Source: Desulfocapsa sp050291935
Lineage (GTDB): Bacteria > Desulfobacterota > Desulfobulbia > Desulfobulbales > Desulfocapsaceae
Assembly (NCBI GenBank): GCA_050291935.1
Contig: JBNKKR010000002.1
Span: 62,001-126,000 of the forward strand
DNA length: 64,000 bases
Reading direction: 5' to 3'
Shown here: positions 51,424 to 60,844 of the stretch, one piece after another
Position numbering within the stretch: the first letter of the stretch is position 1
Layout of the letters: the number at the start of each line of letters is the position of its first letter
Position numbers and translations under genes: made by a program
Notes under the pieces: model-generated
Database searches by the model: none
What the model was told of the DNA's origin: nothing
The model's input: only the letters and a program-made list of their open reading frames with translations

Positions 51424-52169
51424 CTTTTCACCACGATCACCCAGGCCTTGTAAGCACCATCCGCACCTTGTACCGGCAAAACCCGGCAGAGGCAGTCACC
51501 ACCATTACAAAGTATCTGCAACAGGAACTGTCATCCAACAGCAAACAGGAGCAACAACAAATACTTGCAAATATACAGAGCGCCTTTACAGCTGACAACA
51601 CTCAGCACTTACAGGCAAAACAGGTTGCAAACGATCAGTTCCTCCACTTTTGTTCGCTCTTACTAGGAAAGCAAATAGAAAAGGAAAGGATACACGAGGA
51701 GCAATTACAACAGCAACTGAACAGGGCCTTAACGGCAATATTTGAAACACTCAATCACCTGATACGAACCATCAATCTCACCCTATACAACAATTCTTCC
51801 TCCCAGGAAACCATACGTTATCTCATTGGCGAACAACTTGATGGATCAGGTGACACATCCTCCCTTGAAACCCACCTTTTACAGATCCACACCGCCTTTG
51901 CCACATCACACAAGGCCTTTAGACGAACCATGCAAAAAACGGTGGAAAAAATCCTGGAAGAACTGAGCCCGGAGAAACTCAGTGCCAAAAGAACCAGTCA
52001 TGCATCGTTTAATCCCTTGAAAAAGATGGATGATTTTAAGCAATATCGCAAAACTTACGCAGATTGCCGGGAGTGGTATGACTCCGGACGCTGCGTCGAA
52101 GAATTCCTGCGTACATTTGAAAGAGAATGCACTGCCATAACCAACACCCAAAAAGAGGTAGTACCTTGA
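51420..52169 (+). CDS. T6SS accessory protein resembling the C-terminal domain of TagH
   Basis: A 249-residue, mostly helical protein with a Gln-rich coiled-coil centre. The C-terminal half has LEELSPEKLSAKRTSHASFN and NPLKKMDDFKQYRKTYADC, similar to the post-FHA domain of T6SS FHA proteins (TagH/Fha), where FNPLK is typical. No FHA domain is present. It overlaps the preceding Zn-ribbon gene (ATGA) and the tssJ start (TTGA), so all three are coupled. The role is probably structural or regulatory in assembly, but unproven. Confidence 0.68.
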   Translation: MTFHHDHPGLVSTIRTLYRQNPAEAVTTITKYLQQELSSNSKQEQQQILANIQSAFTADNTQHLQAKQVANDQFLHFCSLLLGKQIEKERIHEEQLQQQLNRALTAIFETLNHLIRTINLTLYNNSSSQETIRYLIGEQLDGSGDTSSLETHLLQIHTAFATSHKAFRRTMQKTVEKILEELSPEKLSAKRTSHASFNPLKKMDDFKQYRKTYADCREWYDSGRCVEEFLRTFERECTAITNTQKEVVP

Positions 52170-52696
52170 AACACTACACACATCTGGCCATCTTACTTTG
52201 CTGTCTGTTTTTTATCTCCGCGTGCGGGTCGAAGAAACCGGCCCCGCTTCCTGTTCCACAGTGGAACTATGAACGTGATGCCATCACCATTCGCCTCAAA
52301 TCCAACCAACTGCTCAATCAGAATGAAGGGGTGCCCCACACCTTGATGATTGGCCTGTATCAGTTACGCAACAAACATATGTTTGAACAATTAGCGGCCA
52401 ACCAGGATGGGCTCTACCAACTCCTCGACTGCAAACCGTTTGATACAAGTGTCACCTCCGTCAAACGTCTTTTTGTCCAACCTGACCAAGATATCACCAT
52501 TGTTATGGACCGGCTAGCCGGGACAAAACATATTGCTATTGTGGCCGGATATATGGTTCTGCAACAGACAAGGATGGTTCGTATTATCGATGTTCCCGTG
52601 CTCTACAGCGCGGATAAAAAAACAGCCAAAGCGGACAAACTACAACTGGTTGTGAACCTGGGTTCGGAACAAATAGCGGCCGTTCTTAAGCGATAG
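52166..52696 (+). CDS. tssJ: T6SS outer-membrane lipoprotein TssJ
   Basis: A 176-residue lipoprotein with a TTG start at 52166, preceded by GAGG at 7 bp and overlapping the upstream stop. The signal peptide LAILLCCLFFISACGS ends in a lipobox Cys. The mature part (AITIRLKSNQLLNQNEGVPH, TLMIGLYQL, then RLFVQPDQDITIVMDRLAGT) is the TssJ beta-sandwich. It anchors the trans-envelope complex to the outer membrane by binding TssM. Confidence 0.88.
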   Translation: MKHYTHLAILLCCLFFISACGSKKPAPLPVPQWNYERDAITIRLKSNQLLNQNEGVPHTLMIGLYQLRNKHMFEQLAANQDGLYQLLDCKPFDTSVTSVKRLFVQPDQDITIVMDRLAGTKHIAIVAGYMVLQQTRMVRIIDVPVLYSADKKTAKADKLQLVVNLGSEQIAAVLKR

Positions 52697-52708
52697 AGGA
52701 GCTTCTCC

Positions 52709-54094
52709 ATGGAAAGACCTTTTTTTTGGCATCAGGGCCTCTTTTTACAGCCCCAGCACTTCCAGCTGCAAGACCGCTATATCCAGTCTCAGACCATGCC
52801 GTTGCAGACCTTTCTCCAGCCCCATTTCTGGGGGATTGCCAATTTACAGATCCAAGATGCTGCCCTTGGTAATTTATCCCTTCAGATCCTCAGCGGACAG
52901 TTCCAGTTTCCCGACGGTACCTTTGTTTCTTTACCCGAAAATGGCCTTGTGGATCCCCGTTCCTTTAGTGAAGACTGGGTCGATGGCGGCAAACCCCTCA
53001 GGGCAATCTTAGGCCTTCGCAAATGGAATCCGGCAGGTGAAAATGTTACGCTCCTTTCAAGCCTTGACGATTTGAGCAATGTGGCGACACGCTTCGTCAC
53101 CACCACAGAACCCGAAGAAGCGCATGATTTATACCAACCCGGCACCAGTGCCCAGGTAAAACGCCTCCACTATGTGATGAAAATTTTCTGGCACTCTGAG
53201 GAAGAGGAGCTGGGTGACTATGAGCTTATTCCCCTTGCAAGCCTTGTCCGACAGGGAGACGAGATTGTCCGTACAAAGCAGTTTTTTCCACCCTGCCTCA
53301 CCATCAATGCCTCAAAACCACTGTTCACCCTTATTGCCGAAATCCGTGACCAGCTGGCATCCCGGTCCCATCTATTAGAAGCGTACAAACGTGAGCGAGG
53401 TGTACACACCGCGGAATTTGGCGCCCAGGACACCATCTTTCTTCTGGCCCTTCGCTCACTCAATCGCTATGTTCCCCAACTGGTCCATATAACCGAAGCA
53501 AGCAACGTTCATCCTTGGACAGTGTATGGAATCCTGCGCCAGGTCATAGGAGAACTTTCCAGTTTTTCAGAAACGGTCAATGTACTGGGTGAGCAGGAAG
53601 ACGGTGCGTTCTTACTCCCTCCGTACAACCACCGAAAACTGTATCACTGTTTTTTTACGGCGCAAAAGATACTGCTCAGACTCCTTGATGAAATAACAGC
53701 AGGTCCGGAATATATCCTGGAACTGGTCTACGATGGGGCCTATTACAGCGCTGAACTTTCTGCATCCATGTTTGATGGTCACAACCGCTTTTTTATGGTG
53801 CTGGCAACGGAACATGATCCTGTACAGGTCGCTAACAGTTTTACAAGCCTTGCCAAAATTGGCTCCCGTGAGTCGCTTCCCTTACTTATCGCAAGAGCCT
53901 TGCCCGGCGTGAAGATAAAACATCTTGAAACGGTTCCCCAGGAACTTCCACGTCGTCCAGGCTCCATCTACTTTCAGGTAGATCACCACGGCGATTTGTG
54001 GCAGCAGGTGCAAAAAAGTCGCCAACTTGCAGTGTTCTGGGACGAAGCCCCCCAAAGCATTAAAGCCGAACTTATGGTTGTCGGCAGGAGATAA
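52709..54094 (+). CDS. tssK: T6SS baseplate protein TssK
   Basis: A 461-residue protein with GGAG before the start. It opens PFFWHQGLFLQPQHFQLQDR, the TssK signature, and continues VPQLVHITEASNVHPWTVYG, the shoulder domain and C-terminal head; normal length is ~450. TssK trimers link the phage-like baseplate to the TssL/TssM membrane complex. It sits between tssJ (12 bp) and tssL (2 bp). Confidence 0.95.
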   Translation: MERPFFWHQGLFLQPQHFQLQDRYIQSQTMPLQTFLQPHFWGIANLQIQDAALGNLSLQILSGQFQFPDGTFVSLPENGLVDPRSFSEDWVDGGKPLRAILGLRKWNPAGENVTLLSSLDDLSNVATRFVTTTEPEEAHDLYQPGTSAQVKRLHYVMKIFWHSEEEELGDYELIPLASLVRQGDEIVRTKQFFPPCLTINASKPLFTLIAEIRDQLASRSHLLEAYKRERGVHTAEFGAQDTIFLLALRSLNRYVPQLVHITEASNVHPWTVYGILRQVIGELSSFSETVNVLGEQEDGAFLLPPYNHRKLYHCFFTAQKILLRLLDEITAGPEYILELVYDGAYYSAELSASMFDGHNRFFMVLATEHDPVQVANSFTSLAKIGSRESLPLLIARALPGVKIKHLETVPQELPRRPGSIYFQVDHHGDLWQQVQKSRQLAVFWDEAPQSIKAELMVVGRR

Positions 54095-54096
54095 CA

Positions 54097-54771
54097 ATGC
54101 AGCTACTCGATTGTTTCACGGAACTCATAGCGTACACTTCCTATTTGTTACAAAGCGTTACAAGCGCTCGGACCTCATACGAACAGGTCAAAACGGATAT
54201 CAGTGCCCTTATCACCAGTGGTGAAAACACTTTTCATAACAGTCGCTTACCACAGGAAGACTTTGATCTGGCCCGGTTTGCAGTATTCGCCTGGATTGAC
54301 GAAGCCATTCTCAGTTCAAATTGGCAGGAAAAGGATAAATGGCAGAGCGAACAACTCCAGCGTATTTATTACCAGACCACCGCAGCCGGTGAACTCTTTT
54401 TTGATAAGCTCAACCAGCTAGGCCCCCAGCAGAATCAGGTACGGGAAGTATACTACCTCTGCCTCAGCCTTGGTTTCACCGGCCGCTACTGCAATCCAGG
54501 AGATGAATTTCTTCTGGAACAACTTAAAAACTCCAATTTGAAAGTACTGGGGGGAACGTCTGACATCCGAACCCTGGAAGAGAAGACACTCTTCCCCGAA
54601 GCCTATCTCTTAGGAAAAACAAAAAAAGCAAGAAGCTCAAAAAACAGTCCTTTCTCACTGGGGCTGATCCTGGGCGGCACAGTACCAATCTTACTGTATA
54701 TACTCCTGTTTTTTGTTTATCGATTTGTACTTGGTAACGTGGGTGAAAATTTTCTCTCTTCGGTGCTGTAA
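54097..54771 (+). CDS. tssL: T6SS inner-membrane protein TssL (DotU-like)
   Basis: A 224-residue protein. LLDCFTELIAYTSYLLQSVT starts the helical cytoplasmic domain; FAVFAWIDEAILSSNW and YYLCLSLGFTGRYCNP are the family motifs; a single C-terminal helix (ILGGTVPILLYILLFFVY) anchors it. There is no OmpA-like peptidoglycan-binding extension. The last base of its TAA is the first of the tssM ATG. Confidence 0.94.
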   Translation: MQLLDCFTELIAYTSYLLQSVTSARTSYEQVKTDISALITSGENTFHNSRLPQEDFDLARFAVFAWIDEAILSSNWQEKDKWQSEQLQRIYYQTTAAGELFFDKLNQLGPQQNQVREVYYLCLSLGFTGRYCNPGDEFLLEQLKNSNLKVLGGTSDIRTLEEKTLFPEAYLLGKTKKARSSKNSPFSLGLILGGTVPILLYILLFFVYRFVLGNVGENFLSSVL

Positions 54772-57700
54772 TGAAAAATTTCTTTAAAACCGCATTTAAA
54801 ATTGGGCTACTCTTGGGAATGCTCCTGCTTCTTTGCGGACTCAGTTTTGCCTTTGTACTCTTTATGCAGTGGCCATGGTGGGTGGGACTCTTTTTTTTAC
54901 TGTCCTATCTTGGCATTTATCTCAGCTACCTTTTTCTTCGTAAACTCCTGCTAAGACGCAGAGAACAGCATTTTGTCCACCAGGTTATCGAACAGGATAA
55001 TGCCTATATGCGGGGAATGGAAAAGGGTACGCAAGGATTACAAGAGCTCCAAAGCCGTTGGCAGGAAGCCATAGAGACCCTGAAATCATCCCATCTGGTA
55101 AAACAGGGCAATCCCCTTTACGTGCTGCCGTGGTATATGGTTATCGGTGAATCCCATTCGGGAAAATCAACGGCCATTCAGAGTGCTGATCTGGCAGCCC
55201 CCTTTGCCCAATCTAGCAAAATAGGCGGTATTGCGGGAACCAGGAATTGCGACTGGTGGTTTTTTGAACAGGCCATCATCCTTGACACCGCAGGACGCTA
55301 TACCATCCCCCTTGAAGAGGGAAGGGATAAGGAAGAATGGCAAAAATTTCTCTCCCTTCTGGTCAAATATAGAAAACGGGAACCGCTCAATGGTCTGGTA
55401 GTAACCATTGCTGCCGATAAACTGTTACAGGCCGACCAGGAAACCATTACCAGCGATGGCCTTAACATTAGAAGACGCATCGACGAACTGATGCGCGTTA
55501 TGGGCAAAGTATTCCCCGTTTACGTCCTGGTTACCAAATGCGACTTGGTTCGAGGGATGAGTCAGTTTTGTGAAGAATTACCGGAGAAAACGCTGCAACA
55601 GGCCATGGGCCTCATGAATAACAAAAATAGTGGGGTTCGTTCATTCCTCCAGGAAGTAGAAAGAAGTATCAACAACAAACTCAGCAACTTACGTATTCAA
55701 TTATTACATAACGCGCAAACGACAAAGAGAAAGCGCCCTTCCCTGGCTGGAGATCTACTCCTTTTTCCTGGCGAGTTTAAGCATCTTCACAGTAGGCTCA
55801 CTCCGTTTATTGAAACCACTTTTCAAGAAAACCCCTATCAGGAGCCACCCATCCTCCGCGGTCTCTATTTCAGCAGCGGTCGCCAGGAAGGTACTCCCTA
55901 CTCTCATTTTCTTCATGCCCTGGGCTTTGTCAAAGAGCAGGAAGTGTTAGCCGGAACCAACCGTGGATTTTTCCTCCACGATCTCTTCTCTCGTATCTTG
56001 CCAGACGACAGGACCCTTTTCGCGCCAACCCAAAAAGCTCTTGCCTGGGGCAAGCTTACCCGTAACTTGGGCCTTACTGCCTGGGCAACCATCATCCTCA
56101 GCCTTTGCGGTCTGCTCAGTTTTTCCTTTGTAAAAAATCTTTCCACCCTGCAAGGGAGTGCTGAATCCTTTAAACAGTCCATGGTGCTCACCGAGGATCT
56201 GGTCACCGACTCTGCAATAATTGAACGTTTTCAAAAGGCGGTAAGCGACATTGAGACCAAAAACAATTCCTGGTGGATTCCCCGCTTTGGTCTTCACGAA
56301 AGTGAAACGGTTGAAGAACAGCTTAAAAACAAGTATTGCCTGCGTTTTAATGAGGAGTTTAATAAAAGACTCAATAGTAAACTGGACTCCACGGTGGCAC
56401 GATTTTCCCCGGCCACGCCGGACAATACCACCGGAGCCGTTGTTGCCCATCTGGCCCGTCGCATCAATTTGATTCAAAGCCGTCTTGACGACAATCATTT
56501 GACAACGCTGCAAAAAATGGTGCAACCATCCTTTTTGCCGCTACTCGCCGAGGAAGATTCAAGGGTCATGAGCAAGCTCAGCACCCAGGTCTTACAGCAG
56601 TATCATTATTACCTGCATTGGCAGACAAACAAGGACGCACTCCTTCAAGAGCAACGCAAACTCAGACAAAACCTGCAGCATATTCTCACCATTCCGGATA
56701 CAAGCCTCAATTGGCTGGTTTCGTGGGTAAATCATAGCTCAGGACTTGAAGCAGTGGATATCCAGGATTTTTGGAATGCCCCCTTAAATCATAAAAACAT
56801 AGCAACCGTGCCACCGGCTTTTAGCGTCAAAGGAAAACAACAGATTGATGCATTACTGGCTGATATAGAAAGGGCACTCACCGATCCCCTGCTGATAGCT
56901 GCCAACAAGACCCGCTTTCAACAGTGGTATGGTATGGCCTATAAACAGGTTTGGTATGATTTTGCAGAAAAATTCCCCCAGGCGGAATATTATCTGGATG
57001 AAAGCTCCTCCTGGCAACAGGCTGCCATCACCATGGCCACCGAAAAAAGCCCATATTTTAGTCTATTACAAACAATGGCCAGGGAGCTTGAGCCCATAGA
57101 TGAAGATGAAAAGGGAAACGAGTGGGTTTTTCTTGTCAACCAAATAGAACTTGCCCGTATTGAAGGACAACGGGAAGCGGCCATCCAGGAAAACAACTCT
57201 CTTCTCGCAAAGGTAACGAAAAAAGGGAAAAAGGCAATGAGCTCCCTTGAACGAAGCAGTGGCCTTGATACTGCGGAGCTCCTGGCAGGCCAACTTGCTT
57301 CCGGGAAACTCTTTAACAACTACCAAAAAAGCTTACAGGAAATAAGCCTTGCTGCCTCTTCGCGAAGTGTTTCTTACAGTATGGCAGCAGAAATATTTAA
57401 AGAAGATCCGGCCATTTCAAAATCACCACTCTATCAGGCCAAACGTCATCTGGTTGGTATACGTGCTGAACTTGGTCAACCGGGACAGGAACAAAAGGTG
57501 GTCTGGCGACTACTTGCAGGCCCTCTCACATTCCTGCGCGACTACACATGCCTGGAAGCAGCATGTCATCTTAATGGTTTGTGGGAGAAAAACGTTCTCG
57601 TTGAAATCCAGGATATCACTGACAAAACGGCATTGAACGACCAGCTCTTTCTAAGTGATGGCTATGCCATCCGGTTTATTAAGGGGCCTGCTGCTCCATT

Positions 57701-58586
57701 TCTTGGCAGAAGCCTGAAAAAAGGATTTTATCCAAAAACCGCCTTAGGCCGGATGATTCCTTTTGAGAAAAAATTTCTCCATTTTCTAAGCGACGGCATT
57801 CGTCTGGCCAAGGTCAAACCAGACTTTTCCATCAGCGAAGAAATCCCCTTGGAGATGCAACTTGAAGCCGACGAAGCATTTGCCGCTAAGCCGCAGCCGA
57901 AAAAAGAGTCCCCCATACCACCGGCGCCAACCATCAGGGATAACTATCAGGTACAAATCACTGCAAACCCGACCAGTGTAAACAAGGAGGCATCAATAAC
58001 CCCCCATGTAACCACTTTGGAGACGATATGTGGCGCTGAAACGACACAACTGGTAAATCTGAACTATCCCATCCGGAAAAAGATGTCCTGGCAGCCAGAG
58101 AAATGTGACACCGTCTCTTTGCAGATCGAAATTGGCAGTCTGCTTCTTAAGAAAGAGTATAAAGGAAAGCTTGGCTTTGCCTATTTCGCCAAAGATTTTC
58201 AAAGTGGCAGTCACCTCTTTGCACCACGTGATTTTCCGGAACAGAAGAAACAGTTGGGACGATTACGGATAAAAAATATCAAAGTGCATTTTCAAATCAA
58301 AGGAGGAAAAGCCCTCACAGATATCCTTGACCAACAGGACAAGCGGGCAAAGGCACTTGCCAAGGTTGAAGAACAACGCAAAATCAATATGGCAAACAGC
58401 AACCAGGGCATCAAGGAACTATTGGCAAACTGGGATCGCAAACAAAAGCGTACTGCCCTTGAAAATCAGGCGGTAAAAAAGGCCTGGCAGGCAAGGCAAG
58501 AGGCAAAGGCACGGCAGATAAAAGAGAGTTGGGAAGAGAAATTACCCGATGTTCCCCACGATATTACCAGCTGTTGGGATAAATAA
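54771..58586 (+). CDS. tssM: T6SS inner-membrane protein TssM (IcmF-like)
   Basis: A 1271-residue protein. Two N-terminal helices (~10-60), then a cytoplasmic GTPase-like domain with Walker A VIGESHSGKSTAI (~124) and AIILDTAGRYTIP, then a third helix (AWATIILSLCGLLSFSFV, ~440-460) and a large periplasmic IcmF-related region ending in helical repeats. The C-terminal ~130 residues are rich in Lys, Glu and Gln and coiled-coil-like, longer than needed for the TssJ contact. It joins TssL and TssJ to span the envelope. The Walker A is intact, so nucleotide binding is expected. Confidence 0.94.
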   Translation: MKNFFKTAFKIGLLLGMLLLLCGLSFAFVLFMQWPWWVGLFFLLSYLGIYLSYLFLRKLLLRRREQHFVHQVIEQDNAYMRGMEKGTQGLQELQSRWQEAIETLKSSHLVKQGNPLYVLPWYMVIGESHSGKSTAIQSADLAAPFAQSSKIGGIAGTRNCDWWFFEQAIILDTAGRYTIPLEEGRDKEEWQKFLSLLVKYRKREPLNGLVVTIAADKLLQADQETITSDGLNIRRRIDELMRVMGKVFPVYVLVTKCDLVRGMSQFCEELPEKTLQQAMGLMNNKNSGVRSFLQEVERSINNKLSNLRIQLLHNAQTTKRKRPSLAGDLLLFPGEFKHLHSRLTPFIETTFQENPYQEPPILRGLYFSSGRQEGTPYSHFLHALGFVKEQEVLAGTNRGFFLHDLFSRILPDDRTLFAPTQKALAWGKLTRNLGLTAWATIILSLCGLLSFSFVKNLSTLQGSAESFKQSMVLTEDLVTDSAIIERFQKAVSDIETKNNSWWIPRFGLHESETVEEQLKNKYCLRFNEEFNKRLNSKLDSTVARFSPATPDNTTGAVVAHLARRINLIQSRLDDNHLTTLQKMVQPSFLPLLAEEDSRVMSKLSTQVLQQYHYYLHWQTNKDALLQEQRKLRQNLQHILTIPDTSLNWLVSWVNHSSGLEAVDIQDFWNAPLNHKNIATVPPAFSVKGKQQIDALLADIERALTDPLLIAANKTRFQQWYGMAYKQVWYDFAEKFPQAEYYLDESSSWQQAAITMATEKSPYFSLLQTMARELEPIDEDEKGNEWVFLVNQIELARIEGQREAAIQENNSLLAKVTKKGKKAMSSLERSSGLDTAELLAGQLASGKLFNNYQKSLQEISLAASSRSVSYSMAAEIFKEDPAISKSPLYQAKRHLVGIRAELGQPGQEQKVVWRLLAGPLTFLRDYTCLEAACHLNGLWEKNVLVEIQDITDKTALNDQLFLSDGYAIRFIKGPAAPFLGRSLKKGFYPKTALGRMIPFEKKFLHFLSDGIRLAKVKPDFSISEEIPLEMQLEADEAFAAKPQPKKESPIPPAPTIRDNYQVQITANPTSVNKEASITPHVTTLETICGAETTQLVNLNYPIRKKMSWQPEKCDTVSLQIEIGSLLLKKEYKGKLGFAYFAKDFQSGSHLFAPRDFPEQKKQLGRLRIKNIKVHFQIKGGKALTDILDQQDKRAKALAKVEEQRKINMANSNQGIKELLANWDRKQKRTALENQAVKKAWQARQEAKARQIKESWEEKLPDVPHDITSCWDK

Positions 58587-58603
58587 TTGTAACGAAAACT
58601 AAA

Positions 58604-60211
58604 ATGGATGAAAGTAGAATAGGGACAACCCCAATTAGCGAAGAGGCTCCAGCGGGCAGTGATATCCGTTATGAAGCCTCTTTTGAAGAGCTTCAAGCCG
58701 AGATAGACAAACTTGGTCTGCCATCTGCCTCCGGTGGTATCGACTGGCAACGGGTAAGTGATCTCTCCACCACCATTTTAACAAAAGAAAGTAAAGACCT
58801 GCTGGTGGCAAGTTACTATGGAGTAGCACAACTCTATGTCAATAAAGAGAGCGGTCTTACAAATGGGGTTGAGCTGTTCTGCGGTCTGCTCACCACTTTC
58901 TGGGATACCATGTATCCCAAGAAAAAACGAATGCGAGGAAGGGTTGCTGCCGTTGACTGGTGGGTGGAAAAGAGTGCAACCGCCCTTGAACTACTTAATC
59001 TGCAATCCATCACCGAGCCTGATAAAACAGCACTCGTCAGCGGTTGTGAACAGCTCAAGCAATTACTGCAGGACCTCTTTCCTGACCCGCCAAGTATCAC
59101 GGTTCTCAGCCGAATAATAAACGAGTTACCAGTTGCATTCACAAAAGAGGAGAAGGAGCCTGAAAAACAGGCGCAGGAAGAAAAAAGCGCCAAGGAACCC
59201 CAAAAAGAAGTTCCATCTGAAAAGCGCACTCCCCAAAACACGCCACCACCATCGCCACCGCCGGAACCAGTGGTGCAGCATGCAACAGGATCTGCGGACG
59301 AAGCCATTAAGGCCATCCAGGCCTACAACCAACATATCATCCGGGCTGCCCTTTCCCTTATCGAGCAGGACCCGGCAAATCCCCTGGGCCATCGCAGCCT
59401 GTTATCCGCGGTCTGGTCAGACCTTGACACCCTGCCCCAGGCGACGGATGGCAAGACCATTATCCCGGCACCGGAACCCTATATTGCAAGCAGCCTGCAA
59501 GACCTTGCTGCCCGCGGCGACTGGACAAATCTTGTTAACGCTGCCGCAAATCATTTTCCGCAATATATTTTCTGGTTGGATATCCACTATTTTACGGCCA
59601 TGGGTCTTGAACATCTAGGTCTTCCCTATCAAAAGGCCTGGGAGGCAGTCTGCCAGGAAACCGCTATTTTCCACCAACGAATGCCAACCATTACAAATCT
59701 GGAATTTGCGGACGGTACCCCCTTTGCAAGCAAAGAATGCAAAGAGTGGTGCCAAGGTCTTGGCAATGATGGCCAGGCAATGGAGCTAACTCCTGCTCCA
59801 AACACTGATCAGCCCTCTTCTGCCGATGCACAGCATATAAACGAAACGATGGTGCAGGCAAATACCTTGCTCAAAGAGCGAAAACTCAAAGAAGCGGTGA
59901 CGCTACTGCAGCAGGAAATGCAGACCGCACGCTCCACCAAGGAATCCATGCAGTGGAGACTGGTCCTTATCCAAATACTTATGGCGGGTAAAAAGGCGGA
60001 TATTGCCCTTGCCCACTGTGAAGAGTTGGCAAGGGATGTGGAAAAACACAGGCTTGACCAGTGGGATCCCGTACAATCACTACTGGTGTATAAAACCTCC
60101 TACCTCTGTTTGAAAAAGGGCTCAACAAAGCTTTTTAAGGAGCAGGGAGGGCAACTGCTCAGTAAAATCGCCACCATTGACCCGGCAGAAGCGCTCAGGA
60201 TTTCTTCGTAA
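58604..60211 (+). CDS. tssA: T6SS protein TssA
   Basis: A 535-residue protein. Residues ~15-135 form the ImpA_N domain (YGVAQLYVNKESGLTNGVEL, LLTTFWDTMYPKKKRMRGRV, AAVDWW). A Pro/Glu/Lys-rich linker (~195-225) leads to a VasJ-type C-terminal domain with GHRSLLSAVWSDLDTLPQAT and IFWLDIHYFTAMGLEHLG. TssA caps or primes the growing sheath tail. It follows tssM by 17 bp; a 135-bp gap with no gene separates it from tssB. Confidence 0.9.
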   Translation: MDESRIGTTPISEEAPAGSDIRYEASFEELQAEIDKLGLPSASGGIDWQRVSDLSTTILTKESKDLLVASYYGVAQLYVNKESGLTNGVELFCGLLTTFWDTMYPKKKRMRGRVAAVDWWVEKSATALELLNLQSITEPDKTALVSGCEQLKQLLQDLFPDPPSITVLSRIINELPVAFTKEEKEPEKQAQEEKSAKEPQKEVPSEKRTPQNTPPPSPPPEPVVQHATGSADEAIKAIQAYNQHIIRAALSLIEQDPANPLGHRSLLSAVWSDLDTLPQATDGKTIIPAPEPYIASSLQDLAARGDWTNLVNAAANHFPQYIFWLDIHYFTAMGLEHLGLPYQKAWEAVCQETAIFHQRMPTITNLEFADGTPFASKECKEWCQGLGNDGQAMELTPAPNTDQPSSADAQHINETMVQANTLLKERKLKEAVTLLQQEMQTARSTKESMQWRLVLIQILMAGKKADIALAHCEELARDVEKHRLDQWDPVQSLLVYKTSYLCLKKGSTKLFKEQGGQLLSKIATIDPAEALRISS

Positions 60212-60346
60212 GCGGCGTTTGGTATATAACAAGTTAACAAATAGGGTGATTTGAGACAAAATTCTTGCTATAACTATTTTGTATTGAAAGAGAATCAGCA
60301 AATAGAAAGCATTACCTACCCGTCAACCACAACATAGAGGCAAATC

Positions 60347-60835
60347 ATGGCAAAGGAAGGTTCTGTAGCTCCCAAGGAACGCGTTAATATTGTATATCGT
60401 CCTGCCACCGGGGATGCCCAGGAAGAAGTAGAGCTTCCACTTAAGATGCTCATCATGGGTGATTTCACCCAGAAAGAGGATGACAGGGCCGTTGAAGACC
60501 GGGAGCCAATTAATATTGACAAGGATAACTTCAACGATGTCATGAAAGAGCAAAATCTCAGCTTAAACATGACGGTGGCCAACAAGCTATCCGATGATCC
60601 CGATGAAGAAATGAACGTGAAACTGGCATTTGAATCCTTAAAAGATTTCAATCCCGATGCCATAGCAGAGAACAGCCCGGAACTCAAAAAGCTTATGGAG
60701 CTGCGCCAGGCGCTGACAGCGCTGAAAGGGCCATTGTCAAATGTCCCTGAGTTCAGGAAAAAAATTCAAAGTCTTGTCAAAGATAGCGAGTCCAAAGATC
60801 AACTGTTAAAAGAACTTGGCATTGAGGATAAATAG
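60347..60835 (+). CDS. tssB: T6SS contractile sheath small subunit TssB
   Basis: A 162-residue protein: RVNIVYRPATGDAQEEVELP, PLKMLIMGDFTQKEDDR, INIDKDNFNDVMKEQNLSLN and a C-terminal ESLKDFNPDAIAENSPELKK, all conserved TssB/VipA motifs. It pairs with TssC to build the sheath. tssC starts 9 bp downstream, after GGAGG. Confidence 0.96.
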   Translation: MAKEGSVAPKERVNIVYRPATGDAQEEVELPLKMLIMGDFTQKEDDRAVEDREPINIDKDNFNDVMKEQNLSLNMTVANKLSDDPDEEMNVKLAFESLKDFNPDAIAENSPELKKLMELRQALTALKGPLSNVPEFRKKIQSLVKDSESKDQLLKELGIEDK

Positions 60836-60844
60836 GAGGCAGGT

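Noticed and set aside
60212..60346. Possible sigma-54 promoter before tssB
   Set aside because: TTGAGAC...TTGC lacks the GG and GC at the required distance; only a weak sigma-70-like match remains.
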